Shown piece by piece: positions 17,254 through 25,081 of a stretch of 64,000 nucleotides of DNA. Origin of the DNA: Streptomyces drozdowiczii (GTDB lineage: Bacteria > Actinomycetota > Actinomycetes > Streptomycetales > Streptomycetaceae); assembly GCF_026167665.1 (NCBI RefSeq), contig NZ_CP098740.1, positions 4,650,001 through 4,714,000 of the forward strand. The letters run 5' to 3'. The notes below the pieces were generated by a model. It saw only the letters and a list, made by a program, of their open reading frames with translations. It had not been told where the DNA came from and searched no databases. Every line of letters begins with the position of its first letter. Position 1 is the first letter of the stretch. Made by a program: the position numbers and the translations under genes.

Positions 17254-19398
17254 ATGGGCTTGTCCCGGCTCGCCGCACTGCACGGCGTCGCCACCTCCTT
17301 CTCCCCGTCCGCCGGCGTCTCCGAGCCCGTCCCCGAGACCACGGTCGTCGCCGTGCTCGGCGCGCTCGGCGTGGACGCCACGACGCCCGAAGCGGTACGC
17401 GCCGCCCTCGCCGCCGCCGAGTCGGCCGCCCGCACCCGGCTCCTCCCGGACACCCTCGTGGTGTGGTCCGGCGACCCGCTGCCGCCCGCGCTGAGCGGGC
17501 TGCCGCCCGGCACGGAGCTGACGGTCCGGCTGGAGGAGGCCGACGAGGCGGCGGATCCGGCCCGGATGCGGGTGCCCGCCGGGGGACCCGATCCGGCCGA
17601 ACCGGGAAGCGCCTGGTGGACCGAGCCCCCGCTCGGCGTGCACCGGCTCACCGCCCGCGCGCCGGGCCGCGAACCCCAGGACTGCACGCTCGTCGTCGCC
17701 CCGGCCCGGGTGCCGCAGCCGCCCGCCCGCACCCACGGCTTCCTCGTCCAGCTCTACTCCCTGCTCTCCGCCCGCTCCTGGGGCATGGGCGACCTCGGTG
17801 ACCTCGCCGACCTCGCCTCCTGGTCCGGCCGCCGGCTCGGCGCCGGCTTCGTCCAGGTCAACCCGCTGCACGCGGCGGTCCCCGGCGCGCCCACCGACCC
17901 CTCGCCCTACCGCCCGTCGTCCCGGCGCTTCCCCGACCCGGTGCACCTGCGCGTCGAGTCCGTCCCGGAGTACGGGCAGGTGGCCGACCCGGTCGCGCTC
18001 GACACGCTGCGCCGCAAGGGCGCCGAGCTGCGGGAAGCCGTCCTGGACAAGGGCGCCCTCATCGACCGGGACGCCGTGTGGTCCCTCAAGCGGCAGGCCC
18101 TCGACCTGGTCCTCGCGGTCCCCCTCACCCCCGGCCGGCACGCCGCGTACTGCGACTTCCTCGCGGCGCAGGGCCGCGCCCTGGAGGACCACGCCCTCTG
18201 GTGCGCGCTCGCCGAGGCGCACGGCCCCGACTGGCACGGCTGGCCCGAGGAGCTGCGCGCCCCCCGCTCCGACGCCACCGCCCGCGCCCGCGCCGAACTG
18301 CTGGACCGGGTCGACCACCACTGCCGGCTCGCCTGGCTGACCGACATCCAGCTCGCCGACGCCCAGCGCGCCGCCCGGGAGGCCGGGATGCCCGTCGGCG
18401 TCGTCCACGACCTCGCGGTCGGCGTGCACCCCGGCGGCGCCGACACCTGGGCCCAGCAGGACGCCTTCGCCCACGGCATGTCCGTCGGCGCGCCCCCGGA
18501 CGCCTTCAACGCGCGCGGCCAGGACTGGGGCCTGCCGCCCTGGCGCCCCGACGTCCTCGCCGCCTCCGGCTACGCCCCGTACCGCGGCCTGCTGCGCGGC
18601 ATCCTCGCCCACGCGGGCGCCCTGCGCATCGACCACGTCATGGGGCTGTTCCGGCTCTGGTGGGTGCCCGAGGGCCGCCCGCCCACCGAGGGCACCTACG
18701 TCTCGCACGACGCGGAGGCGATGCTCGCCGTCCTGGTCCTGGAGGCGCACCGGGCCGGCACCGTCGTCGTCGGCGAGGACCTGGGCACGGTGGAGCCCGG
18801 CGTCCGCGAGGCGCTGGCCCGGCGCGGCGTCCTCGGCACCTCGGTGCTCTGGTTCGAGCGGGACTGGGCGGGCGACGGGCGCCCCCTGGCCCCCGAGCGG
18901 TGGCGCCGGGACTGCCTGGCCACCGCGACCACCCACGACCTGCCGTCCACCGCCGCCCGGCTGACCGGCGACCATGTGACGCTGCGCCACCGCCTCGGCC
19001 TGCTCACCCGCCCCCTGGACGAGGAGCTGAGGGAGGACGGCGCGGACACGGCCGAGTGGCTGGCCCTGCTCACCCGGCTCGGGCTGCTCCCCGAGGGCGG
19101 TGCGCTTCCCGGCATCGAGGGCGGCGCCACCGAGGAGGCGGCCGTCCAGGCCGTCCACCGCTTCCTGCTGCGCACCCCCGCCCGGATGACCGGGATCTGG
19201 CTGCCCGACACCGTCGGCGACCGCCGCCCGCAGAACCTCCCGGGCACCTGGGACCAGTACCCCAACTGGCGGCTGCCCATCGCCGACGCGGAGGGCGTCC
19301 CGGTCACCCTGGAGCAACTGGCCGCCTCACCCCGGCTGCACCGCCTGATGGACGTCCTGCGCGCCCCGCACGAGCCCGGGGAGGCCCGCACCCCCTGA
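17254..19398 (+). CDS. malQ: 4-alpha-glucanotransferase (amylomaltase)
   Basis: 714-residue cytoplasmic GH77 enzyme that transfers maltosyl/glucan units in maltodextrin and glycogen metabolism. The actinobacterial N-terminal extension (about 1-160) precedes the barrel. In it are GFVQVNPLHAA, the nucleophile region LRIDHVMGLFRLWWVPEG (Asp in RIDH), VVGEDLGTVEP with the acid/base Glu, and TTHDLPSTAARLTG. The ATG has AGGAG five bases upstream within the end of the repeat ORF. Length is typical of Streptomyces MalQ. Confidence 0.93.
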   Translation: MGLSRLAALHGVATSFSPSAGVSEPVPETTVVAVLGALGVDATTPEAVRAALAAAESAARTRLLPDTLVVWSGDPLPPALSGLPPGTELTVRLEEADEAADPARMRVPAGGPDPAEPGSAWWTEPPLGVHRLTARAPGREPQDCTLVVAPARVPQPPARTHGFLVQLYSLLSARSWGMGDLGDLADLASWSGRRLGAGFVQVNPLHAAVPGAPTDPSPYRPSSRRFPDPVHLRVESVPEYGQVADPVALDTLRRKGAELREAVLDKGALIDRDAVWSLKRQALDLVLAVPLTPGRHAAYCDFLAAQGRALEDHALWCALAEAHGPDWHGWPEELRAPRSDATARARAELLDRVDHHCRLAWLTDIQLADAQRAAREAGMPVGVVHDLAVGVHPGGADTWAQQDAFAHGMSVGAPPDAFNARGQDWGLPPWRPDVLAASGYAPYRGLLRGILAHAGALRIDHVMGLFRLWWVPEGRPPTEGTYVSHDAEAMLAVLVLEAHRAGTVVVGEDLGTVEPGVREALARRGVLGTSVLWFERDWAGDGRPLAPERWRRDCLATATTHDLPSTAARLTGDHVTLRHRLGLLTRPLDEELREDGADTAEWLALLTRLGLLPEGGALPGIEGGATEEAAVQAVHRFLLRTPARMTGIWLPDTVGDRRPQNLPGTWDQYPNWRLPIADAEGVPVTLEQLAASPRLHRLMDVLRAPHEPGEARTP

Positions 19399-19459
19399 CC
19401 GGGGCCCCGTACGGCACCCCGGGCGCGCGGCCCGCGCGGGCGTTCGCTACGTTTGCACC

Positions 19460-19690
19460 GTGGACAAGAAGAACGCTATGCGCGCCGGCGCCGTCGCCGC
19501 CGGAACGACGCTGATGATGCTGCTGATGTCGTCCCCCGCGCTCGCGCTCACCCGCGACGACGGCGACGACCCGGGTACCGGCCTGAGCGTGATCGACACG
19601 CTCGGCCTGTTCGTCCTCGCGCCCCTCGTCCTGTTCGGGGTCATCGCGGGCCTGGTCATGGTGCTCGACAAGTCCAAGAAGCAGGTCTGA
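19460..19690 (+). CDS. Small membrane protein, uncharacterised
   Basis: 76 residues from a GTG start. A signal-like hydrophobic N-terminus (TTLMMLLMSSPALALTR) is followed by an acidic stretch (DDGDDPGTG), a C-terminal membrane helix (LGLFVLAPLVLFGVIAGLVM) and a basic tail (DKSKKQV). The likely topology is a short exported acidic loop and one helix ending in the cytoplasm. No family function is recognised. It stands alone between malQ and the LysR gene. Confidence 0.7.
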   Translation: MDKKNAMRAGAVAAGTTLMMLLMSSPALALTRDDGDDPGTGLSVIDTLGLFVLAPLVLFGVIAGLVMVLDKSKKQV

Positions 19691-19744
19691 CCCACCTGCC
19701 CGGCGACCGGGGCCCCGCCCCGGTACCGCCCCCGCACGGCACGG

Positions 19745-19779
19745 GTGCGCCGCACGGTGACCATCACCGCGCGGCGCAC
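19745..19779. terminator. Hairpin after the small membrane gene
   Basis: 9-bp stem GTGCGCCGC/GCGGCGCAC, one mismatch, then 6-bp stem CGGTGA/TCACCG with a 3-base loop. It could terminate the upstream gene or lie in the leader of lysR (start 19819). Confidence 0.55.
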
Positions 19780-19818
19780 ACGCATGTCCGGACCCGGACG
19801 CGGCGGTAGGTTGCGCCC

Positions 19819-20756
19819 ATGACCGAGTGGGACGTCAAGAAGCTCCGCATCCTGCGCACCCTGCGCGACCGGGGCACGGTCACCGCGACCGCCGACGCCC
19901 TGCTGATGACCCCTTCGGCGGTCTCCCAGCAGCTCTCCAACCTGGCCAAGCAGCTCGGCGTACCGCTCCTGGAGGCCCAGGGCCGGCGCGTCCGCCTCAC
20001 CGACGCCGCCCATCTCGTCCTGCGCCACGCCGAGGCGGTCTTCGCCCAACTGGAGCGCGCCGACGCCGAACTGACCGGCTATCTGCGCGGCGAGGCGGGC
20101 GAGGTCCGGGTCGCCGCGTTCGCCACCGCCGTGCCCGCCCTCGTGGTCCCGGCCGTGCAGCGGCTGCGCGCCGACCCCCGCCCGGCCCCGAGGTCCGGGT
20201 GCGCGAGGCGGAGGCCGCCCAGGCGTACGAACTGCTCGCCGCCGCCGAGGTCGACCTCGCCCTGTCGCTGGCCGCCGACGCCCCGACCGCCCGCGACCCC
20301 CGGTTCGCCGTCCTGCCGCTGCTCGCCGACCCGCTCGACGTGGCGCTCCCGGCCGGGCACCGCCTCGCGGACGCGCCCGGGCTGCGCCTCGCCGACCTGT
20401 CCGCAGAGCCCTGGATCTACGGCGGCTCGGGTCCCTGGTCGGAGATCACCGTCTCCGCGTGCCGGGCGGCGGGCTTCGTACCCGAGCAGGCGCACAGCGC
20501 GTCCGGCTGGACGGCGATCCTCGCCATGGTGGCCGCCGGCCTCGGGGTCGCGCTCGTCCCGCGCATGGCCTCGGCCGAACGGCACGGCCGGGACGGCGTG
20601 GTGATGCGGGTCCTCGACGCGGACCGGCCCCGCCGCCATGTCGTCGCCGCCGTCCGGCGCGGGGGAGAGGACGCCCCGGCGGTTGCCCGGGTCCTGGCGG
20701 CGCTGCGCGAGGCGGCGGAGCCGTACGGGGACGGCCCAACCGTTCAGTCCAGCTGA
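19819..20756 (+). pseudogene. LysR-family transcriptional regulator, broken by a one-base deletion
   Basis: The first part encodes a LysR winged HTH (LRTLRDRGTVTATADALLMT, PSAVSQQLSNLAKQLG). After about residue 120 the frame is lost near 20180-20195 in a C/G-rich run. The effector domain continues in the next frame from GPEVRVREAEAAQAYELL to GDGPTVQSS, stop at 20754-20756. Adding one base gives a single 312-residue protein of normal LysR length, so the break may be a sequencing error rather than a real mutation. Transcribed toward the allantoicase gene 59 bp downstream, it might regulate that gene. Confidence 0.8.
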
Positions 20757-20758
20757 AC
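20742..20758. promoter_or_regulatory. Inverted repeat upstream of allantoicase
   Basis: GTTCAG-N5-CTGAAC overlaps the lysR stop codon and lies 57 bp before the allantoicase ATG. It is a possible operator; no known regulator motif was matched. Confidence 0.35.
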
Positions 20759-20815
20759 AATTCGTGCGGAAACTTTCGATGGACCTACCGGCTTCCTGCG
20801 TACGACAGTGGACGC

Positions 20816-21955
20816 ATGACCACCGAACAGAATGAGATCCGGAACGACGACCCCCACGCCAACGACGCGGCCCCGTACGGCGGCGGTGACCCCTACGCCG
20901 ACTACCGCACCGCCGAACTCCCCTTCACCGACCTCGTGGACCTCGCCGACCGGCGGCTCGGCGCGGGCGTGATCGCGGCCAACGACGAGTTCTTCGCCCA
21001 GCGCGAGAACCTGCTCGTCCGGGAGCGCGCGGTCTTCGACCCCGAGCACTTCGGCCACAAGGGCAAGATCATGGACGGCTGGGAGACCCGCCGCCGCCGC
21101 GGCGCGGACGCCGACCACCCCTTCCCGGCCCCCGACGAGCACGACTGGGCGCTGATCCGGCTCGGCGCCCCCGGCGTCATCCGCGGCATCGTCGTGGACA
21201 CCGCCCACTTCCGCGGCAACTACCCGCAGCGCGTCTCCGTCCAGGCCACCTGCGTCGAGGGCGCGCCCGGCCCGGAGCAGCTGCTCGCCGACGACGTGAA
21301 GTGGGAGGAGATCGTCCCCCCGACGCCCGTGCGCGGCCACGCCGCCAACGGCTTCGAGATCACCGGCGGCCGCCGCTACACCCACATCCGCCTCGGCCAG
21401 CACCCCGACGGCGGCATCGCCCGCCTCCGCGTGCACGGCGAGGTGGTCCCGGACCCGTCCTGGCTGGCCACGCTCGGCACGTTCGACCTGCTCTCGGTCC
21501 TGAACGGCGGCAGTTACGAGGACGCCTCGGACCGGTTCTACTCCTCGCCGACCCAGATCATCCTGCCCGGCACCTCCCGCAAGATGGACGACGGCTGGGA
21601 GAACCGCCGCCGCCGGGTCCGCGACACCAACGACTGGGTCCGCTTCCGGCTGCCCGCCCAGGGCGCCGTCCGCGCGGTCGAGATCGACACCGCCTACCTC
21701 AAGGGCAACGCGGCCGGCTGGATCGCCCTGCACGGCCGGGACGGCGAGAGCGGCGAGTGGTTCGAGATCATCCCGCGCACCCGCCTCCAGCCCGACACCC
21801 TCCACCGCTTCCCGCTCCCGGCGGAGGCCGTCGTCACCCACGTACGGCTCGACGCCTTCCCCGACGGCGGAGTCGCCCGGATGCGCCTGCACGGCTCCCT
21901 GACGGAGTCCGGCGCGGCCGACCTCAAGGCCCGCTACGAGGCGTCGGCCTCGTAA
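20816..21955 (+). CDS. alc: Allantoicase
   Basis: 379-residue cytoplasmic enzyme hydrolysing allantoate to ureidoglycolate and urea in purine-ureide catabolism. It is built of two related jelly-roll halves: each has the signature KIMDGWETRRRRG (about 86) or KMDDGWENRRRRV (about 258), followed by a dyad such as IVVDTAHFRGNYP or VEIDTAYLKGNAAG. The ATG at 20816 follows a short leader after lysR. Other allantoin genes (allantoinase, ureidoglycolate hydrolase) are not in the window. It ends in a strong hairpin. Confidence 0.93.
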   Translation: MTTEQNEIRNDDPHANDAAPYGGGDPYADYRTAELPFTDLVDLADRRLGAGVIAANDEFFAQRENLLVRERAVFDPEHFGHKGKIMDGWETRRRRGADADHPFPAPDEHDWALIRLGAPGVIRGIVVDTAHFRGNYPQRVSVQATCVEGAPGPEQLLADDVKWEEIVPPTPVRGHAANGFEITGGRRYTHIRLGQHPDGGIARLRVHGEVVPDPSWLATLGTFDLLSVLNGGSYEDASDRFYSSPTQIILPGTSRKMDDGWENRRRRVRDTNDWVRFRLPAQGAVRAVEIDTAYLKGNAAGWIALHGRDGESGEWFEIIPRTRLQPDTLHRFPLPAEAVVTHVRLDAFPDGGVARMRLHGSLTESGAADLKARYEASAS

Positions 21956-21965
21956 CCCCCCGCTC

Positions 21966-22009
21966 CCGCCCGGCGGACGGCTGCGCGTACGCGCCTGTCC
22001 GCCGGGCGG
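21966..22009 (+). terminator. Terminator of allantoicase gene
   Basis: 13-bp perfect stem CCGCCCGGCGGAC, with an internal palindrome GCGCGTACGCGC in the loop, followed by TTT. Confidence 0.75.
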
Positions 22010-22196
22010 TTTCCATGGGTCCCCCGCCCGTCCCCGCCCGGCAGAGAAAATTGCCGGGTGTGAAGGGCTGGTGAACGGGCAGAGGGGTGTTCGTGCCTAC
22101 GTCCATCTGTCTCCCCGGCCCCCTTCGCCCGGTCCGGAACGCCTTCCGGGGCGGCGCCGTCCGCCACTCCCGTTCGGTAACAGGAGTGTTCGAGTG

Positions 22197-23099
22197 ATGG
22201 CATACGCTGCGGGGGATCGCAGCCAAGGGCCTGAGGCAGAGGGAGCCAACCCGGTGACGAAACAAGATATATCGGCCAGGTTGGCCGAGCTGCTCGCTGA
22301 GCAGCAGGAATCGCTCGGCGGAGCCTGGGTGGAGGCGGTCGCCCGCACCCTGCGCGGCCGCATCTCGCTCGCCGAACTCGACCGGGAGCTGCGCGAGCTG
22401 TACGCGGCACTGGTCCAGGGCCTGCGCGGAGACGGGCTCGACTGGCAGGGCGACGCCTACGCGGAACTGCGCGCGCTGCTCGCCGAGCTGTCCCGGGCGC
22501 GGGCCCGCCAGGGGTTCACCCCGACCGAGACCGCCACCAGCGTCCTCGCCGCCAAGGACGTCCTCGCGCCCTCCGACGACACCCCGGCCGAGGACATCCG
22601 CTCCTACCTCCAGCTCAGCAAGCTGATCGACGCCCTCGGGCTGTTCACGCTCGAGGTCTACGCGAAGACCCGCGAAGAGGTCATCAGCGCGCAGGCCGAG
22701 CAGCTGATGGAGCTGTCCACGCCCGTCGTGAAGCTGTGGGAGGGCGTGGTCGCCGTCCCGCTGGTCGGCACCCTCGACTCGGCCCGCACCCAGGTGGTGA
22801 TGGAGAAGCTGCTCCAGGCCCTCGTCGACACCGGCTCCGACCAGGCCATCATCGACATCACCGGCGTCCCCGCCGTGGACACCGAGGTCGCCCAGCACCT
22901 GCTCAAGACGGTGGTCGCCGCCCGGCTGATGGGCGCCGACTGCATCATCTCCGGCATCCGGCCCCAGATCGCCCAGACGATCGTCGCGCTCGGCATCCAG
23001 TTCGGCGACATCGTCACCAAGTCGTCGCTGGCCGACGCCCTCAAGCACGCGCTGCGCCAGAACGGCGCGGACATCACGCGGTCCGGCGGCACGGCGTGA
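22197..23099 (+). CDS. rsbR: RsbR-type stressosome protein (STAS)
   Basis: 300-residue stressosome scaffold/sensor. An N-terminal helical domain (about 25-165, globin-like RsbR type) is joined by a linker helix to a C-terminal STAS domain (about 185-290). The two conserved phosphorylatable Thr are in PAVDTEVAQHL and RPQIAQTIVAL, matching Thr171 and Thr205 of Bacillus RsbRA. The ATG at 22197 has AGGAG ten bases upstream; a GTG at 22254 (VTKQD) with GAGGGAG is an alternative. The stop overlaps rsbS as GTGA. First gene of a six-gene coupled operon. It should form the shell of the stressosome with RsbS and sequester RsbT. Confidence 0.9.
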   Translation: MAYAAGDRSQGPEAEGANPVTKQDISARLAELLAEQQESLGGAWVEAVARTLRGRISLAELDRELRELYAALVQGLRGDGLDWQGDAYAELRALLAELSRARARQGFTPTETATSVLAAKDVLAPSDDTPAEDIRSYLQLSKLIDALGLFTLEVYAKTREEVISAQAEQLMELSTPVVKLWEGVVAVPLVGTLDSARTQVVMEKLLQALVDTGSDQAIIDITGVPAVDTEVAQHLLKTVVAARLMGADCIISGIRPQIAQTIVALGIQFGDIVTKSSLADALKHALRQNGADITRSGGTA

Positions 23100-23473
23100 G
23101 CGAGCGCGTACCCGTACTCAAGATCGGGGACGTCCTCCTCGTCTCCATCCAGGTCGAGCTGGAGGACCAGGTCGTCCTGGAGCTTCAGGACGACCTCGCC
23201 TCGCGGATCGTCGAATCCGGCGCCACCGGTGTGATCATCGACATCACCGCCGTGGAGATCGTCGACTCCTTCGTGGGCCGCATGCTGGCGACCACGGCTT
23301 CCATCTCCCGCCTGCTCGACGCGCAGACCGTCGTCGTCGGCATGCGGCCCGCCGTCGCCATCACCCTGGTGGAACTGGGGCTCTCCCTCGGCGGCGTGCG
23401 CACGGCCCTCACCCTGGAAAAGGGACTGGAGATACTGGCCAGGCGCGGCAACGCCAGTCCGGCCGGGCGATGA
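23096..23473 (+). CDS. rsbS: RsbS-type stressosome core protein (STAS)
   Basis: 125-residue single STAS domain. The phosphorylated Ser is in DITAVEIVDSFVGRML, equivalent to Ser59 of Bacillus RsbS. Together with RsbR it builds the icosahedral stressosome that captures RsbT until RsbT phosphorylates it. Its GTG overlaps the rsbR stop, and its TGA overlaps the rsbT ATG, so RsbR, RsbS and RsbT are made in a coupled way. Confidence 0.93.
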   Translation: MSERVPVLKIGDVLLVSIQVELEDQVVLELQDDLASRIVESGATGVIIDITAVEIVDSFVGRMLATTASISRLLDAQTVVVGMRPAVAITLVELGLSLGGVRTALTLEKGLEILARRGNASPAGR

Positions 23474-23895
23474 ATACCTCCCCGGTCGTCCCCGACGCCG
23501 AGCACGAGACCGTACCGATCGCCACCAACGACGACGTGGTCCGGGCCCGGCAGCTGGTGCGCACGCTCGCCCAGCGCTGCAAGCTCTCCCTGGTCGACCA
23601 GACCAAGCTCGTCACCGCCGCGAGCGAACTGGCCCGCAACACCCTGGTGTACGGCGGCGGCGGAGTCATGCGCGCGGGCCTGGTGCGCCGCGACGGCCGG
23701 GCCGGCGTGACCGCGGTCTTCGAGGACTCCGGCCCCGGCATCCCCGACATCGAGCAGGCGCTGACCGACGGCTGGACGTCCGGCGGCGGCCTCGGCCTCG
23801 GGCTCAGCGGGGCGCGCAGACTGGTCGACGACTTCGTCCTGGACACCGAGCCGGGCAGCGGGACCCAGGTCGCGGTGACCAAATGGGCACGCTGA
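23470..23895 (+). CDS. rsbT: RsbT-type switch serine/threonine kinase
   Basis: 141-residue GHKL (HATPase_c) kinase that phosphorylates RsbS and RsbR and, when released, activates a downstream partner. The N box is SELARNTLVYGGGG (about 51-64), the G1 box DSGPGIPDI and the G2 box GGGLGLGLSGARRLVDDF. All ATP-binding residues are present. The ATG overlaps rsbS by 4 bp, and its 3' end overlaps the next gene by 13 bp. The partner is probably one of the three downstream proteins, since no rsbU of the classical type lies here. Confidence 0.93.
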   Translation: MNTSPVVPDAEHETVPIATNDDVVRARQLVRTLAQRCKLSLVDQTKLVTAASELARNTLVYGGGGVMRAGLVRRDGRAGVTAVFEDSGPGIPDIEQALTDGWTSGGGLGLGLSGARRLVDDFVLDTEPGSGTQVAVTKWAR

Positions 23896-25081
23896 CGCTT
23901 CCCCTCCTGGACGCCGAGGACGTCGTCTGGCTCCGGGACCAGGAAGCACTGCCCGCCGCGGCCCGGGTCGCCGCCCTGGCACTGGGCCGCCGCATCGGCC
24001 TCGACGAACAGCGGTGCGCGGAGGTCGCCCTGGCGGTCAGCGAGGCGGCCACCAATCTGCGCAGGCACGCCGTGGAGGGGTCCTTCCTGCTGCGCGCCGT
24101 ACGCACGCCGAGCGACGCGGGCCTCGAATTCGTCACCCTGGACGAGGGCCCCGGCATGGCGGACATCGCGCACGCCCTCTCCGACGGCACCTCCACCGCC
24201 GGCACCCTCGGCATCGGCCTCGGCACCATCTCCCGCCTCGCCGACTCCTTCGACCTGCACTCGCTGCCCGGCCGGGGCACCGTGCTGACCGCCCGCTTCT
24301 GGCAGCGCGAGGCGGCCGTCCGGATGGCCGCGCTGGGCCGCCCCGTGGTCGAGGGCCTGACGAGGACGATCACCGGGGAAGAAGTGTGCGGCGACGCCTG
24401 GGCCGCTCGCCACGTCCGCGGCGGCCGCCCCGCGGAACCGGCCCCCGCGCCGCTCTCCGCGGCGCCGCGCCCGGTCCGGGACGAGCGCCTCGGCTGGGCG
24501 CAGCTGACCGGCTACCGGCAGCCGGGGACCGCCGGGCCGGAGCGCGACCGGGGGCGGCCGGGCCGGGCGGCCCCGACGCCCTCCTGGTGCTCCTCTGCGA
24601 CGGCCTGGGCCACGGGCCCCTGGCCGGGCGCGCCGCCCAGGCCGCGGTGACCGCGTTCCGGGACACCCGCGCCGAGCAGCCCGAAGCGATCATCGGGGAG
24701 ATCCACAAGGCCCTGCGCGGCGGGCGGGGCGGCGCCGTCGCCGTCGTCCGCGTCGAACCGGAGGCCGGCACCCTGGCCTTCTGCGGGGTCGGCAATGTGA
24801 GCACCTACGTGGTGGACCCGGCGACCGGTACCCGCCGCTCCCTGCCGTCGGCGCCCGGCATCGTGGGCCACCAGATGCCGACCCTGCGGACCGTACGACA
24901 GCAACTGCCCCGGAACAGCGCGGTGATCATGCACTCCGACGGCCTCACCGAACGCTGGCGGGCGGAGGCGATGCCCGGATTCCTCGAACGGACCCCGCTC
25001 GTCGCCGCCGCCCAGCTGCTGCGCGAGGCGGGTGTGCGCCGGGACGACGCCGGCGTCGTGGTGGCGAAAGGACCCTGGTGA
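23883..25081 (+). pseudogene. Composite RsbT-like HATPase + PP2C (SpoIIE/RsbX-like) phosphatase, one-base frameshift
   Basis: The N-terminal half (from ATG 23883) is a GHKL domain: N box EVALAVSEAATNLRRHA, G1 DEGPGMADI and G2 TLGIGLGTISRLAD. The frame is lost near 24545-24580 (G-rich run) and continues one frame over with a PP2C domain: LLCDGLGHGPLAG, GVGNVSTYV, IMHSDGLTERW and RDDAGVVVAK (metal-binding Asp). With one base added the product has 399 residues. The phosphatase half resembles RsbX, which resets the stressosome by dephosphorylating RsbS/RsbR; the fused kinase-like half is unusual for RsbX. The frameshift may be a sequencing error because genes on both sides are intact and coupled. 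Confidence 0.8.

Noticed and set aside
19819..20756. Programmed frameshifting in lysR
   Set aside because: No slippery heptamer or stimulatory structure is evident, and LysR genes are not known to use it. Other genes nearby show the same one-base loss.
20768..20778. GGAAACTTTC before allantoicase as a second CsnR operator
   Set aside because: Only the core matches; the outer bases of the dyad (TA...TA and CC) are missing, and there is no functional link.
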